DNA of 64,000 bases, taken from an uncultured Clostridia bacterium (lineage in GTDB: Bacteria > Bacillota > Clostridia > Monoglobales > Monoglobaceae). A program made the position numbers and the translations under genes. The notes below the pieces were generated by a model. It did not search any database. It was not told the origin of the DNA and saw only the letters and a program-made list of their open reading frames with translations. Shown here piece by piece: positions 1-8,855 of this stretch; the first letter of the stretch is position 1; every line of letters begins with the position of its first letter. The stretch lies in assembly GCA_947589045.1 (NCBI GenBank), contig CANQBQ010000010.1:1-64000 (forward strand), written 5' to 3'.

Positions 1-1
1 C

Positions 2-721
2 AAGGCGGAGCCTAAAGCTGATGTGACGGCAAATGTCCTGTCATACACAGGTGAAGCTCAGGAGCTTGTGACAGGCAGTACGGACGACGGCGAACTCAGA
101 TACAGCGATACCGAGGACGGAACATATTCCGCCGACATTCCTACGGGAGTGAACGCGAGTGAATACGAGGTGTGGTATAAGGTGCTTGGCGACGGAAACC
201 ACAATGACAGCGCACCGCAGAGCATAACGGTGACCATAGCCAAGTCGGAGCCTAAAGCTGATGTGACGGCAAATGATTTGACCTACACGGGTGAAGTACA
301 GGAGCTTGTGACGGGCAGTACGGACGACGGTGAGCTCAGATACTGCGATACTGAGGACGGAGCATATTCAGCCGACGTTCCGACAGGCACAAACGCGGGT
401 GAATACGAGGTGTGGTATAAGGTGCTTGGCGACGAAAACCACAGCGACAGCGAGCCGCAGAGCATAACTGTGACCATAGCCGGGGCGGAGCCTAAAGCTG
501 ATGTGACGGCAAATGATTTAACCTACACGGGTGAAGCGCAGGAGCTTGTGACGGGCAGTACGGATGACGGCGAGCTCAGATACAGCGATACCGAGGACGG
601 AACATATTCCGCCGACATTCCTACGGGAGTTAACGGGGGCGAATATGAGGTATGGTATAAGGTGTTCGGCGACGAAAACCATAATGACAGCGCGCCGCAG
701 AGCATAAAGGTGACTATTGCA
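2..721 (+). repeat. Three tandem 240-bp coding repeats
   Basis: Units begin at 2, 242 and 482, each with the phrase ..GGAGCCTAAAGCTGATGTGA, giving an exact 240-bp (80-codon) period. The units differ by scattered substitutions only. From 722 on, the same protein fold continues in two diverged modules (722-968 and about 969-1228) that keep protein but not DNA similarity. Recent duplication or recombination of units 1-3 is inferred. Confidence 0.9.
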
Positions 722-1513
722 AAAATCGACCCGACAGTAGTCGTGGAGTCCGCAAGAGCGCTTTATGATGACGCCGAAATACCGCAGGCGCTTGTTAAAT
801 ATGAAGCGTCCGACGGCGTTACGGTGATGTTCAGCGATACCGAGGACGGTCAATATACCGCCGCGATTCCTACCGGAACGAAGGTGGGCGAATACACGGT
901 CTGGTATAAGGTTGTGGGCAACGAAAATTACAACGATCTCCCGCCGAAGTCTTTGACGGTTAAAATTGCACACGGCTTCGCGGAAGTTTTAACGGCTCCC
1001 GAGGCGATAAAAAATCTTGTGTATGACGGCACGGCGCAGAGCCTTGTAACACCCGGCGTGGGAATGAACGGCGAAATGGAGTACAGTCTCGACGGAAAAA
1101 CATACTCGCCGGATTTGCCGACAGGCACGGAGGCGGGAGAATATACGGTCTGGTATAAGGTTGTCGGCGGATATATAAACGATAAACATTATCACGACTC
1201 GGAAGCGCAATCCTTGACGGTTGTTATATCAAGAAACGGCGATTATGATTATATTATCAAGAGCGCGGGCTTTGACGCGGACGGCAATTTAGAGGTCGAA
1301 ATTTTGTGTCAAGTCGCAAATCCGAGTGCCGCAAAGCTGGTTGCGGCTTCATACAGCGGCGGCGTTTTGACGGATATACGGCTTTTCGACATAGACAAAG
1401 CGACGGTTGACTTAGACGGATACGCTCCGCAAGCCGAGAATGTTAAGTTGTTTATATGGAGCGACTTGGATTATATGGTTCCGCTTGCCCTGCCGTATGA
1501 GATAAACGGTTAA
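2..1513 (+). CDS. Secreted/surface repeat protein, 5'-truncated by the window edge
   Basis: The reading frame is open from base 2, so the first GTG (23) is an internal valine and the true start lies outside the window. The visible 503 residues are five tandem Ig-like modules of about 80 residues. Each contains a YTG..QELV segment, a DGELRYS..EDG.YS segment and a closing EYEVWYKV.GD.NH.DS segment. Modules 1-3 are almost identical; 4 and 5 have diverged. Such modules are known from clostridial surface proteins, often next to leucine-rich or other adhesion domains. A C-terminal segment (roughly the last 90 residues) ends in VKLFIWSDLDYMVPL, a type often seen at the end of secreted clostridial proteins. 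There is no LPXTG motif or C-terminal anchor. An extracellular structural or adhesive role is inferred; the N-terminal domain that would define it is missing. Confidence 0.75.
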   Translation, partial: KAEPKADVTANVLSYTGEAQELVTGSTDDGELRYSDTEDGTYSADIPTGVNASEYEVWYKVLGDGNHNDSAPQSITVTIAKSEPKADVTANDLTYTGEVQELVTGSTDDGELRYCDTEDGAYSADVPTGTNAGEYEVWYKVLGDENHSDSEPQSITVTIAGAEPKADVTANDLTYTGEAQELVTGSTDDGELRYSDTEDGTYSADIPTGVNGGEYEVWYKVFGDENHNDSAPQSIKVTIAKIDPTVVVESARALYDDAEIPQALVKYEASDGVTVMFSDTEDGQYTAAIPTGTKVGEYTVWYKVVGNENYNDLPPKSLTVKIAHGFAEVLTAPEAIKNLVYDGTAQSLVTPGVGMNGEMEYSLDGKTYSPDLPTGTEAGEYTVWYKVVGGYINDKHYHDSEAQSLTVVISRNGDYDYIIKSAGFDADGNLEVEILCQVANPSAAKLVAASYSGGVLTDIRLFDIDKATVDLDGYAPQAENVKLFIWSDLDYMVPLALPYEING

Positions 1514-1570
1514 ATTATATCAGCGCAAAATTCCACGTGAAATTTACAGCGGAAATGAATATTTGAAAAA

Positions 1571-1608
1571 CAAATTCCGATTAAATTTAATCGGAATTTG
1601 TTTTTTTT
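1571..1608 (+). terminator. Rho-independent terminator of the repeat-protein gene
   Basis: A perfect inverted repeat (CAAATTCCGATTAAA / TTTAATCGGAATTTG) is followed by eight T, 58 bp past the stop codon. Confidence 0.9.
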
Positions 1609-1678
1609 CGGAAAATTTTGCAAGTTTTGCGTTTGCGCAGCTTTACTTGAAATTTGACATATTTTTGAATAATGCCGA

Positions 1679-1707
1679 TTGCAATAAATTAAAGCTTATG
1701 GTAAAAT
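1679..1707 (+). promoter_or_regulatory. Sigma-A-type promoter for the RDD gene
   Basis: TTGCAA (1679-1684), a 17-bp spacer and TAAAAT (1702-1707), 35 bp upstream of the RDD start codon. The match is good but not perfect. Confidence 0.5.
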
Positions 1708-1742
1708 GATTTTACGGTGTTACCAAAATCAAGGAGGATATT

Positions 1743-2123
1743 ATGAACACTTTAGGGAGAAGGATCTTGGCTTTTTTGATTGACGAGTTGCTGGTTATGC
1801 TTTTTATGATGTTATTAAGCCTTGTACCTCTTAATATAAACGCTGACACTTTGGGCGCAGTATGGCTTGATTTATTATATTATTTGGCATTACTTTCATG
1901 TATGTTTATTTTGATATTCAAAGATATTATCGGCGGTCAAAGCATCGGCAAAAGGATTATGAAAATAAAAGTTGTTGATTTATATGATAATAAACCAAAT
2001 ATTTTTAGACTGATTTTAAGAAACATAACGATATTTGTTTGGCCTGTTGAATTTTTATTGCTTCTTTTAGGAAAGAGAAAAATAGGTGATATATTGGCTA
2101 AGACCGAGATAACTGCTTATTGA
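1743..2123 (+). CDS. RDD family integral membrane protein
   Basis: This 126-aa protein has the RDD-domain layout. There is a helix starting LGRRILAFLIDELLVMLFMM with the Arg (R6/R7) and Asp (D14) that name the family. A second hydrophobic helix follows (about 38-58), then the IIGGQSIGKRIMKIKVVD segment (about 61-78) and a third hydrophobic helix. The start is fixed by AAGGAGG (1731-1737). Function is unknown; RDD proteins are small polytopic membrane proteins, some linked to ion or solute transport, but nothing here indicates a substrate. It heads an A+T-rich group of small unknown genes on the same strand. Confidence 0.8.
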   Translation: MNTLGRRILAFLIDELLVMLFMMLLSLVPLNINADTLGAVWLDLLYYLALLSCMFILIFKDIIGGQSIGKRIMKIKVVDLYDNKPNIFRLILRNITIFVWPVEFLLLLLGKRKIGDILAKTEITAY

Positions 2124-2183
2124 AGTTTCTCTATAAAAAATATTTATTTGAATTGTTACTATATGTTAACAGGAGCTAAGTGA

Positions 2184-2570
2184 ATGAAAAAAGTAATAAT
2201 ATCGTTATTTATTATTTTGATTGCGGTAGTTTATATTGTAATGTTACATGACACAGATAACATAGCAGCCGATTTTAAGGATTGTGTTGCGGATAACCCT
2301 AAAACTGAAGCTATAAAAAGTACGGCGCTTTATGAATATTATAATCGTAACGAATTATATAATGACGAAATTTTTGATGCAGAGGTTAAGGTGCAAAGGA
2401 GATTTGTGTTACATAATTTCCATAATGGAGTGATGTTTGTAAGCTATGACTGCGAAACATTTAATAATAAAGGCGAGCATATATATGGCGCGTCAAATGT
2501 TTACGCAAAATGGTATATAGAAAAGAGAAACGGCATTTGGGAAGTGGTAAAAGTTGAAGAAAAACCATAA
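2184..2570 (+). CDS. Small membrane-anchored hypothetical protein (128 aa)
   Basis: I do not recognise this protein. It has a hydrophobic N-terminal segment (residues about 4-21, KVIISLFIILIAVVYIVML) with a short basic start, which could be an uncleaved signal anchor. The rest is a polar domain of about 100 residues rich in Tyr and Asn. There is no lipobox cysteine and no catalytic motif. The start is supported by AGGAGC at 2171-2176. It lies 60 bp after the RDD gene and 31 bp before the next gene, so co-transcription is likely. The strand-rich tail ending WYIEKRNGIWEVVKVEEK would suit a small extracellular domain of the NTF2-like or DUF4829-like kind, but this is a guess from texture only. 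Confidence 0.6.
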   Translation: MKKVIISLFIILIAVVYIVMLHDTDNIAADFKDCVADNPKTEAIKSTALYEYYNRNELYNDEIFDAEVKVQRRFVLHNFHNGVMFVSYDCETFNNKGEHIYGASNVYAKWYIEKRNGIWEVVKVEEKP

Positions 2571-2601
2571 ATAATTATCGTATTACGGAGGCTGGATACC
2601 G

Positions 2602-3189
2602 ATGAAACGATTTAATATAATTTTAGGAATAGTTATAGGTGTTGCTTTAATAGTTATGGCGAGTATATATGTATATGTCGGTACATATATATTTCCGATT
2701 GCACCCCACTGGGTTACTCAATTGCCGCCCAATCCGCCAAGCCCTCAAATTAAACATGGAGAATTTTCCTTCAGACTTGAATATGAAATATCCGGGGAAA
2801 GAAAAATTGTTGAAGATACGTTAATATGTGATTTTGACGGATTTGAAGTGGTTGGTGTTGGCGGTCCCAAAAAACGTAAGTGGAAAGAATTTTATAAAAA
2901 TGAATTAAACAATGAAATTTTTACCTTTAGAAACGAAACATCAGAAAATACAAAAATTGTTTTAGAAAATATAGGTACATATAAAATTGTTTTAGGCACA
3001 GCAACTGCGGAATATTTTTTGGGAGAGCCCGAATACTATGGTACACCCGAATTGCCGCATATTCAAGTTTATGATACAACGGCGCAATATTATGTAATTC
3101 CCGATAAAGCACAAGAAGTTTTTGATAACTATAATTTTAAAGTGATTGGTTGGTACTGTGACCCGCCGATAGGAAATAGCTTTAAATAA
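2602..3189 (+). CDS. Membrane-anchored conserved hypothetical protein (195 aa)
   Basis: An N-terminal hydrophobic stretch (about residues 7-27) is followed by a proline-rich linker (LPPNPPSPQ) and a beta-rich domain starting GEFSFRLEYEISGE. The segments VEDTLICDFDGFEV, YFLGEPEYYG and the final GWYCDPPIG resemble a family of uncharacterised proteins I associate with many Bacillota. I know no name or function for it. The ACGGAGG ribosome binding site (2585-2591) lies 10 bp before the ATG. The protein is probably exposed outside the membrane. It is the third of four consecutive small genes with the same architecture of N-terminal anchor plus soluble domain. Confidence 0.65.
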   Translation: MKRFNIILGIVIGVALIVMASIYVYVGTYIFPIAPHWVTQLPPNPPSPQIKHGEFSFRLEYEISGERKIVEDTLICDFDGFEVVGVGGPKKRKWKEFYKNELNNEIFTFRNETSENTKIVLENIGTYKIVLGTATAEYFLGEPEYYGTPELPHIQVYDTTAQYYVIPDKAQEVFDNYNFKVIGWYCDPPIGNSFK

Positions 3190-3274
3190 CTGATTTTTAT
3201 CTAAACCCAAACGGCAACAGTCGATATTCCGACAAATTTGAAATATTAAATTGAATATAGGGAGATGATGAGGC

Positions 3275-3805
3275 GTGAAAAAGAAAGTTGTTTTTGCTTT
3301 AATAATATTGATAATTGTTTTAGTAAGTGTTGTAGGAATATATTTCTTATATCCGCATCCGCTCGAAATTCGTGTATCGGATATAGGAATAAAATATATC
3401 AATAACGAAGATGATAAAGACTTATCTTACTGGTTAGTTGGAGTAGATATAGAAGTGAAAAATCCTAATCTTTGGGAGTATCAAACAGATGGTTGCTTTT
3501 TTGGAGAAAAAAGTGATATTATAGATGATGATTATCTTGAGGTATTGGTACATCCATATCCCCTAAAACCTCGTAAAAAAGTATTTGGTGATGACTATGT
3601 AGCAACCCTTTGCCAATATCAATTTTCGATATCCGATGATGAATTGACGGAAGATTATATTTTAAGTGAGTTGGCAAAGACAACGATAATATTGGGAAAC
3701 CATAATATGGGATATTTTGATGGATATTCCGTTCATAAGCCCAAGCCCATTTCTAATGAGGTATATCTAAAAGTTGATAAAGCTTCCAATAAAAGTTTAG
3801 ATTAA
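3275..3805 (+). CDS. Membrane-anchored hypothetical protein (176 aa), GTG start
   Basis: I do not recognise this protein. It has a basic start (KKK), one hydrophobic segment (about residues 5-24) and then about 150 polar residues. The GTG start is chosen because AGGGAG lies 10 bp upstream and the nearby ATG codons are in another frame. The region after the anchor (VSDIGIKYINNEDDKDLSYWLVGVDIEV) suggests an Ig-like or beta-sandwich extracellular domain. There is no lipobox and there are no obvious metal or catalytic residues. Base composition is strongly A+T-rich, like its three upstream neighbours. It ends the cluster; a palindrome and a convergent tRNA follow. Confidence 0.55.
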   Translation: MKKKVVFALIILIIVLVSVVGIYFLYPHPLEIRVSDIGIKYINNEDDKDLSYWLVGVDIEVKNPNLWEYQTDGCFFGEKSDIIDDDYLEVLVHPYPLKPRKKVFGDDYVATLCQYQFSISDDELTEDYILSELAKTTIILGNHNMGYFDGYSVHKPKPISNEVYLKVDKASNKSLD

Positions 3806-3912
3806 ATTCAAAGCGGCAACAGAGGAAAAAGCGACAATCCGCCTTGGCTATCGTGGCATAGGGCAAAACGCTGCTTGAATAATGGTTTGCTTGCGGCAAA
3901 GTCTTTACATAA

Positions 3913-3944
3913 CACAGCGGCGGGGTTATAACCCCGCCGCTGTG
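3913..3944. terminator. Perfect 32-bp palindrome, probable bidirectional terminator
   Basis: The left arm CACAGCGGCGGGGTTA is followed at once by its exact reverse complement. It lies between convergent units, the 3275-3805 gene and tRNA-Arg. T-runs are weak on both sides, so the terminator call is inferred from position and stem strength. Confidence 0.6.
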
Positions 3945-3951
3945 CGCATTT

Positions 3952-4028
3952 TGGCACGCCCAGAGGGACTTGAACCCCCGACAAACAGATTCGAAGTCTG
4001 CCACTCTATCCACCTGAGCTATGGGCGC
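3952..4028 (-). tRNA. tRNA-Arg (anticodon TCG)
   Basis: On the minus strand the 77-nt sequence folds as a cloverleaf. The acceptor stem is GCGCCCA / TGGGCGT (G1-U72 wobble), followed by the D arm AGCTCAGG..GAGT. The anticodon arm is GCAGA-CTTCGAA-TCTGT with anticodon TCG, and the T arm is GGGGGTTCAAGTCCC. The CCA end is encoded. No promoter of its own is evident. It sits 36 bp downstream of the 98-aa gene in the same direction, so it may be read from the purA unit. Confidence 0.95.
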
Positions 4029-4035
4029 GTATATT

Positions 4036-4053
4036 CGGGTAAAAAATTACCCG
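4036..4053 (-). other. Short inverted repeat between the 98-aa gene and tRNA-Arg
   Basis: CGGGTAA-4 nt-TTACCCG. A 7-bp stem without a following T-run on either strand, so it is probably an RNA hairpin or processing site and not a terminator. Confidence 0.3.
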
Positions 4054-4064
4054 TTAATATTTTG

Positions 4065-4361
4065 TTATTTTTGGTTTATGCTCTCAAGCGCATCTTCAAG
4101 CCAGAAAGTGCCTATGTCGAGTGCTTTATAAAGACCGTCTCTCTCGGCTTGCTTTAAAAGGCGGGACTTCTCGCCCTCGTTGGTTTTAAGCTCAATAATT
4201 ACCTTTCTTGAAACAGTCAAATCGTCCAAAGGCTCGTTGTCCTCCATTCGGAAGCACACAAAGAGCTTATCTTCGGGGTTGCCGTAGTATATAAGGTCGC
4301 CGCAGCGCAAAAGCGGCTTGCCCTTATACATCAATACCTCGGGTTTCTTTTTCGCCGGCAT
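4065..4361 (-). CDS. Conserved small hypothetical protein (98 aa)
   Basis: This is a soluble, charged protein without signal or membrane segments. It begins MPAKKKPEVLMYKGKPLLRC and contains DLIYYGNPEDKLFVCF followed by a lysine-rich helical second half. A strong AAAGGAG ribosome binding site precedes the ATG. The N-terminal half looks like paired beta-strands, the C-terminal half like helices. I recognise no catalytic motif and assign no function. It is the last protein gene of the purA - SGNH hydrolase unit (45-bp gap after the hydrolase). Confidence 0.65.
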   Translation of the reverse strand: MPAKKKPEVLMYKGKPLLRCGDLIYYGNPEDKLFVCFRMEDNEPLDDLTVSRKVIIELKTNEGEKSRLLKQAERDGLYKALDIGTFWLEDALESINQK

Positions 4362-4405
4362 AAAAACCGCTCCTTTCCAAATAGCATAAATAGCATTATC
4401 ATATA

Positions 4406-5035
4406 TTACAAATCAAAAAGTTCTTTCAAATGCTCGAAAATAATATCGCTGTATATTTCGTAACCCTTTTCGCAAAGATGAACCCCGTCGTCTCGGAGCA
4501 TCGTGCGGCAGTCGATATTGTTATCGAGTATGTATTTTTCAACGTCTATAAGGTGCGCGTCAAGCTCTTTTGTGACCTCGCGGACAGCTTGGTTGTACGG
4601 AATGAGATTTTCCATATATGTTTTTCCGTTGCCCTGCGCGAAGTATCGGCTGCTTTCGTCGGGAGCCAATATATGGTTTGCCACAAAAATCACGCTTCCG
4701 CCGCGCTCGGTGATAACTCGGTATATCTCCTTAAGATTTCTCTTAAACTCCGAAAGGCTCGAGCGGTTAACCGACATCCACTCTCTGACGTTGCAGTCGT
4801 TTACGCCGAACTCAACGACACAGGTGGCGGGCAAATCTCCGAAAAGCTCTTTTTCCATTCGGTCTATGCCGTTTGCCGCCGTATTACCGTTGTGACCGCA
4901 GTTGATAAACTCAAAGCCCTCCGCGCCAATCTCCTTCATTTTGGCGTCCACTCTGCCGAGCCAGTTGCCGTAAAGGGAGTCGTGACCGTTGGTTATCGAG
5001 TCGCCGAAGCCCACTATTTTTCTTGAATACGTCAA
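4406..5035 (-). CDS. SGNH/GDSL-family hydrolase (TTG start)
   Basis: This 209-aa protein has the four SGNH blocks. Block I is GFGDSITNG with nucleophile Ser13, and a Gly/Asn block is CGHNGNTAAN. Block III is EFGVNDCNV. Block V is DGVHLCEKGY near residue 190, carrying the catalytic Asp and His. It is cytoplasmic by sequence, with no signal peptide. It probably acts as an esterase or lipase on a small acyl ester; the substrate is unknown. The TTG start at 5035 is chosen because GAGG lies 9 bp upstream and the frame opens only 13 bp after purA stops. Co-transcription with purA is likely. Confidence 0.85.
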   Translation of the reverse strand: MTYSRKIVGFGDSITNGHDSLYGNWLGRVDAKMKEIGAEGFEFINCGHNGNTAANGIDRMEKELFGDLPATCVVEFGVNDCNVREWMSVNRSSLSEFKRNLKEIYRVITERGGSVIFVANHILAPDESSRYFAQGNGKTYMENLIPYNQAVREVTKELDAHLIDVEKYILDNNIDCRTMLRDDGVHLCEKGYEIYSDIIFEHLKELFDL

Positions 5036-5048
5036 GGTTATCGCCTCA

Positions 5049-6406
<1,358 letters not shown>

Positions 6407-6596
6407 GAATTTTATTTGAAGAATTACACCTAATTTAATACGGGTAGGAGGAGGGTGTTGGAAAAAATGTGGATTTTTGGCACATTGCAATAAAAAACGG
6501 GAAAATTTATTTAAAAAAATCGCGTTTTTTGTTAAAAATATATAATTTTTTTGGTCTATTTGCGGAAAATATATGCAAAACGCAAAGTGATTTTAT

Positions 6597-6625
6597 TTGA
6601 CAAAATTTACATAGTGCTGTATAAT
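6597..6625 (+). promoter_or_regulatory. Full-consensus sigma-A promoter of the NlpC/P60 gene
   Basis: TTGACA (6597-6602), exactly 17 bp, TATAAT (6620-6625). Transcription should start near 6632, leaving about an 80-nt leader. Confidence 0.85.
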
Positions 6626-6712
6626 AGCAGAGTATTTGAAAATTGCAGAGAGTGAGGTGAATCAGAGGAAACGCGCAATTACAAGTTTTTTTAAATTTTT
6701 GGAGGTTTTATC

Positions 6713-7408
6713 GTGAGTATCAGTAAGAAGATTATCGCTATGGCGGTAGTCGTAATTACGGTTATAACGAGTTTAACGGTTACGGCATTTGCAGAGGAGG
6801 AGCATTACGGTATTGTTACCGCGTCGCTTCTTAACATAAGGGCAGAAAACAACACACAATCAGCTATATTGGCTCAGGCGCCTTGCGGTTCATCGCTTTT
6901 GGTTTACTGGGTTGACGATTTAAACTGGGCAAGAGTTTCGTATCACGGTATAGAAGGTTATGCTTCGGGAGAATTTCTCAGTATATATACCGTAAATACA
7001 GACGAGATGCCCTCTCGCGGACAGGCTGTTTCGACGAAGGGAATGGCGGCATTGGAAATTGCAAAAAGCTGCCTCGGAATTCCTTATGTATACGGCGGTT
7101 CTTCAACAAGCGGTTTTGACTGCAGCGGTCTGGTGTACTATTGCTACCAGCAGGTGGGCGTGACGCTCAACCGCGTTGCGGACGACCAGATGAAAAACGG
7201 CGTATATGTTGATAAGTCGGAGCTTCAGCCGGGTGACATAATCGGTTTTACAAGCGGTGATTCTTCGTACATAAGTCATGTGGGCATTTATGCCGGCAAC
7301 GGTATGATGATACACGCACCGCAGACGGGCGACGTTGTAAAATACGAAAGCCTGCTTACCGGTTCTTACTCGCTCAGATATGCGGGAGCAAGAAGAATTG
7401 TTGATTAA
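6713..7408 (+). CDS. Secreted SH3b-NlpC/P60 cell-wall endopeptidase
   Basis: This 231-aa protein has a signal peptide (KK start, hydrophobic core, cleavage likely after TAFA near residue 28). A bacterial SH3 domain follows (about 33-75, YGIVTASLLNIRAENNTQS). The C-terminal half is an NlpC/P60 domain with the cysteine in FDCSGLVYY, the histidine in SHVGIYAG and a third polar residue in MMIHAP. The family cleaves peptidoglycan stem peptides, typically D-Glu-diamino acid bonds. The GTG start follows GGAGG at 6701-6705. A consensus promoter and its own terminator mark a single-gene unit with strong expression, probably a general wall hydrolase. Confidence 0.9.
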   Translation: MSISKKIIAMAVVVITVITSLTVTAFAEEEHYGIVTASLLNIRAENNTQSAILAQAPCGSSLLVYWVDDLNWARVSYHGIEGYASGEFLSIYTVNTDEMPSRGQAVSTKGMAALEIAKSCLGIPYVYGGSSTSGFDCSGLVYYCYQQVGVTLNRVADDQMKNGVYVDKSELQPGDIIGFTSGDSSYISHVGIYAGNGMMIHAPQTGDVVKYESLLTGSYSLRYAGARRIVD

Positions 7409-7420
7409 GTTTATGAAATT

Positions 7421-7460
7421 AAAAAAGCGTTTATTCCTAAAGAATAGACGCTTTTTTGTT
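7421..7460 (+). terminator. Terminator of the NlpC/P60 gene
   Basis: AAAAAAGCGTTTATTC / GAATAGACGCTTTTTT with one G-T pair, then TTTTTTG. It begins 12 bp past the stop. Confidence 0.9.
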
Positions 7461-7502
7461 TTGCCGTAAAAAATAACAAAAATCTTATGTGCTTCGGATT
7501 TT

Positions 7503-7536
7503 AAAAACGCCGCTTCCGTTTGAAAGCGGCGTTTTA
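7503..7536. terminator. Bidirectional terminator between convergent genes
   Basis: AAAACGCCGCTT / AAGCGGCGTTTT with an 8-nt loop. The arm ends provide a T-run in both directions. It serves the Cys-rich gene on the minus strand and possibly read-through from the NlpC gene. Confidence 0.8.
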
Positions 7537-7539
7537 AAA

Positions 7540-7962
7540 TCACATAAATTGTCTTGAAATATCGGAATAGTCCTTATAGTCCTTGTATTCCTTTTTTTCT
7601 TTATGCTCTTTTGAGTATACATACTCGTCTTCCGGATCGGTGCAGCTGCATATACAGCCGTCGCCGTCTGCGGCTCCCTCTGTCTTGCCGCATTTAACAT
7701 AGGTTTCGCCCACGGATATGTCGGCTCCGAAGGTTATCGGGATGTCTATCTTCATTTTCTGAGATACCGTGAACTCACAGCAGCCGTTCAAAGTGCCGCC
7801 GCAGTCGTCATCGCCCATTTTGATAATCGGGCAGCCGCAACATTCCATAGAAACCTTGCCGGGGTTGGCAAAGGGCTTTATTTTTACGGGGACGCACGCC
7901 GTTGTCTCGTGACTTGCGTTTACGGGGCAAGCCGCAACGTCCATAGATTGTTTTTTATCCAT
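7540..7962 (-). CDS. Cysteine-rich conserved hypothetical protein (140 aa)
   Basis: I do not recognise a named family. The protein has no signal peptide. It carries more than ten cysteines in clusters: ACPVNASHETTAC at the N-terminus, ECCGCP near residue 43, CCEF near 62, then CGK and the CICSC cluster near 105. The tail is lysine/tyrosine-rich (EHKEKKEYKDYKDYSD). A central segment, KIDIPITFGADISVGETYVKC, looks like a beta-hairpin. The pattern suggests metal binding or a disulfide-rich structural, possibly spore-associated, protein; this is inference. AAAGGAGTGA precedes the ATG. It is a monocistronic unit ending at a strong bidirectional terminator. Confidence 0.7.
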   Translation of the reverse strand: MDKKQSMDVAACPVNASHETTACVPVKIKPFANPGKVSMECCGCPIIKMGDDDCGGTLNGCCEFTVSQKMKIDIPITFGADISVGETYVKCGKTEGAADGDGCICSCTDPEDEYVYSKEHKEKKEYKDYKDYSDISRQFM

Positions 7963-8024
7963 AATTTCACTCCTTTAACTTTTTTGGGATTATTATATTG
8001 TATGAAAAAATGCGCCGTATGTGA

Positions 8025-8053
8025 TTGACCCGACCGCCGCAATGTGATATATT
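8025..8053 (+). promoter_or_regulatory. Promoter of the nitroreductase gene
   Basis: TTGACC (8025-8030), 17 bp, TATATT (8048-8053). The reading frame could be extended back to a TTG at 8025, but that TTG is the -35 box, so the long form would not be transcribed. Confidence 0.75.
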
Positions 8054-8099
8054 GTTAGCAGAGCGCGTGGTGCGTTATAAATTTTTCGGAGGTATGGTT

Positions 8100-8669
8100 A
8101 TGGAATTTCGGGATATTGTCCTTAAAAACAGAAGTTACAGGAGATTTGACGAAAGCTTTGAAGTTTCGGAGGGAACTCTCAAAGAGCTTGTGGATTTGGC
8201 GCGGCTCACTCCGTCCGCCGCAAACGCTCAGGTCTTGAAATATAAGATTTCGGCTGACGCGCAACTCAATAAGAAAATTTTTCCGAATTTAAAGTGGGCT
8301 GCCGCTCTCCCCGACTGGGACGGTCCGAAGGAGGGGGAACGCCCGAACGGATATATTATAATTCTGAGCGATTTGGCAATCGGAAAAGAGCATAAGCAGG
8401 ACGAGGGAATAGCCGCTCAGACAATAATGCTCGGCGCGGCGGAGAGAGGGCTCGGAGGTTGTATAATGGGCGCAATCGACCGCGAAGGGCTGCACGACGT
8501 TCTCGAAATTGATAAGGAAAGGTATCGCATAGAGCTGGTGCTGGCTATAGGAAAGCCTGCCGAAAACGTTAAAATAACAGAAATTGAAAAGGACGGCAGT
8601 ACAAAATATTACAGAAAAGACGGAACGCATTTTGTACCCAAGCGCAAGCTGGAGGATATATTGATTTAA
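8100..8669 (+). CDS. Nitroreductase family protein
   Basis: This 189-aa protein has the nitroreductase/FMN-binding fold. The N-terminal MEFRDIVLKNRSYRRF segment carries the RSYR phosphate-binding arginines. The LARLTPSAANAQVLKY segment follows, then QTIMLGAAERGLGGCIMGA (near residue 120) and the C-terminal IGKPAENV. The family uses FMN and NAD(P)H to reduce nitro compounds, quinones or similar acceptors; the substrate is not predictable. ATG 8100 is preferred over ATG 8094 because GGAGG (8088-8092) is 7 bp from the former and abuts the latter. It appears monocistronic. Confidence 0.85.
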   Translation: MEFRDIVLKNRSYRRFDESFEVSEGTLKELVDLARLTPSAANAQVLKYKISADAQLNKKIFPNLKWAAALPDWDGPKEGERPNGYIIILSDLAIGKEHKQDEGIAAQTIMLGAAERGLGGCIMGAIDREGLHDVLEIDKERYRIELVLAIGKPAENVKITEIEKDGSTKYYRKDGTHFVPKRKLEDILI

Positions 8670-8708
8670 GGCTTTAAATTAAAAACTTAAAAACGGCAAT
8701 TTATAATC

Positions 8709-8742
8709 GAGGACGCGGAGCGGATATTAGCCCCACGTCCTC
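8709..8742 (+). terminator. Weak stem-loop after the nitroreductase gene
   Basis: GAGGACG (8709-8715) pairs with CGTCCTC (8736-8742). No T-run follows, so a terminator role is uncertain. Confidence 0.3.
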
Positions 8743-8855
8743 AATTGTGTAATCGGCTCGGTGAAAAGATGTAATAAATTTTCTCCAAAGGCAATAATTA
8801 ACCGAAAACTGTCTATAATACTTTAGAGAGAATATTGGACGGGAGGGGAGTACCT

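Noticed and set aside
8025-8099. 25-codon N-terminal extension of the nitroreductase from TTG 8025
   Set aside because: The TTG is the -35 box of a good promoter and the family begins at MEFRDIV with a ribosome binding site.
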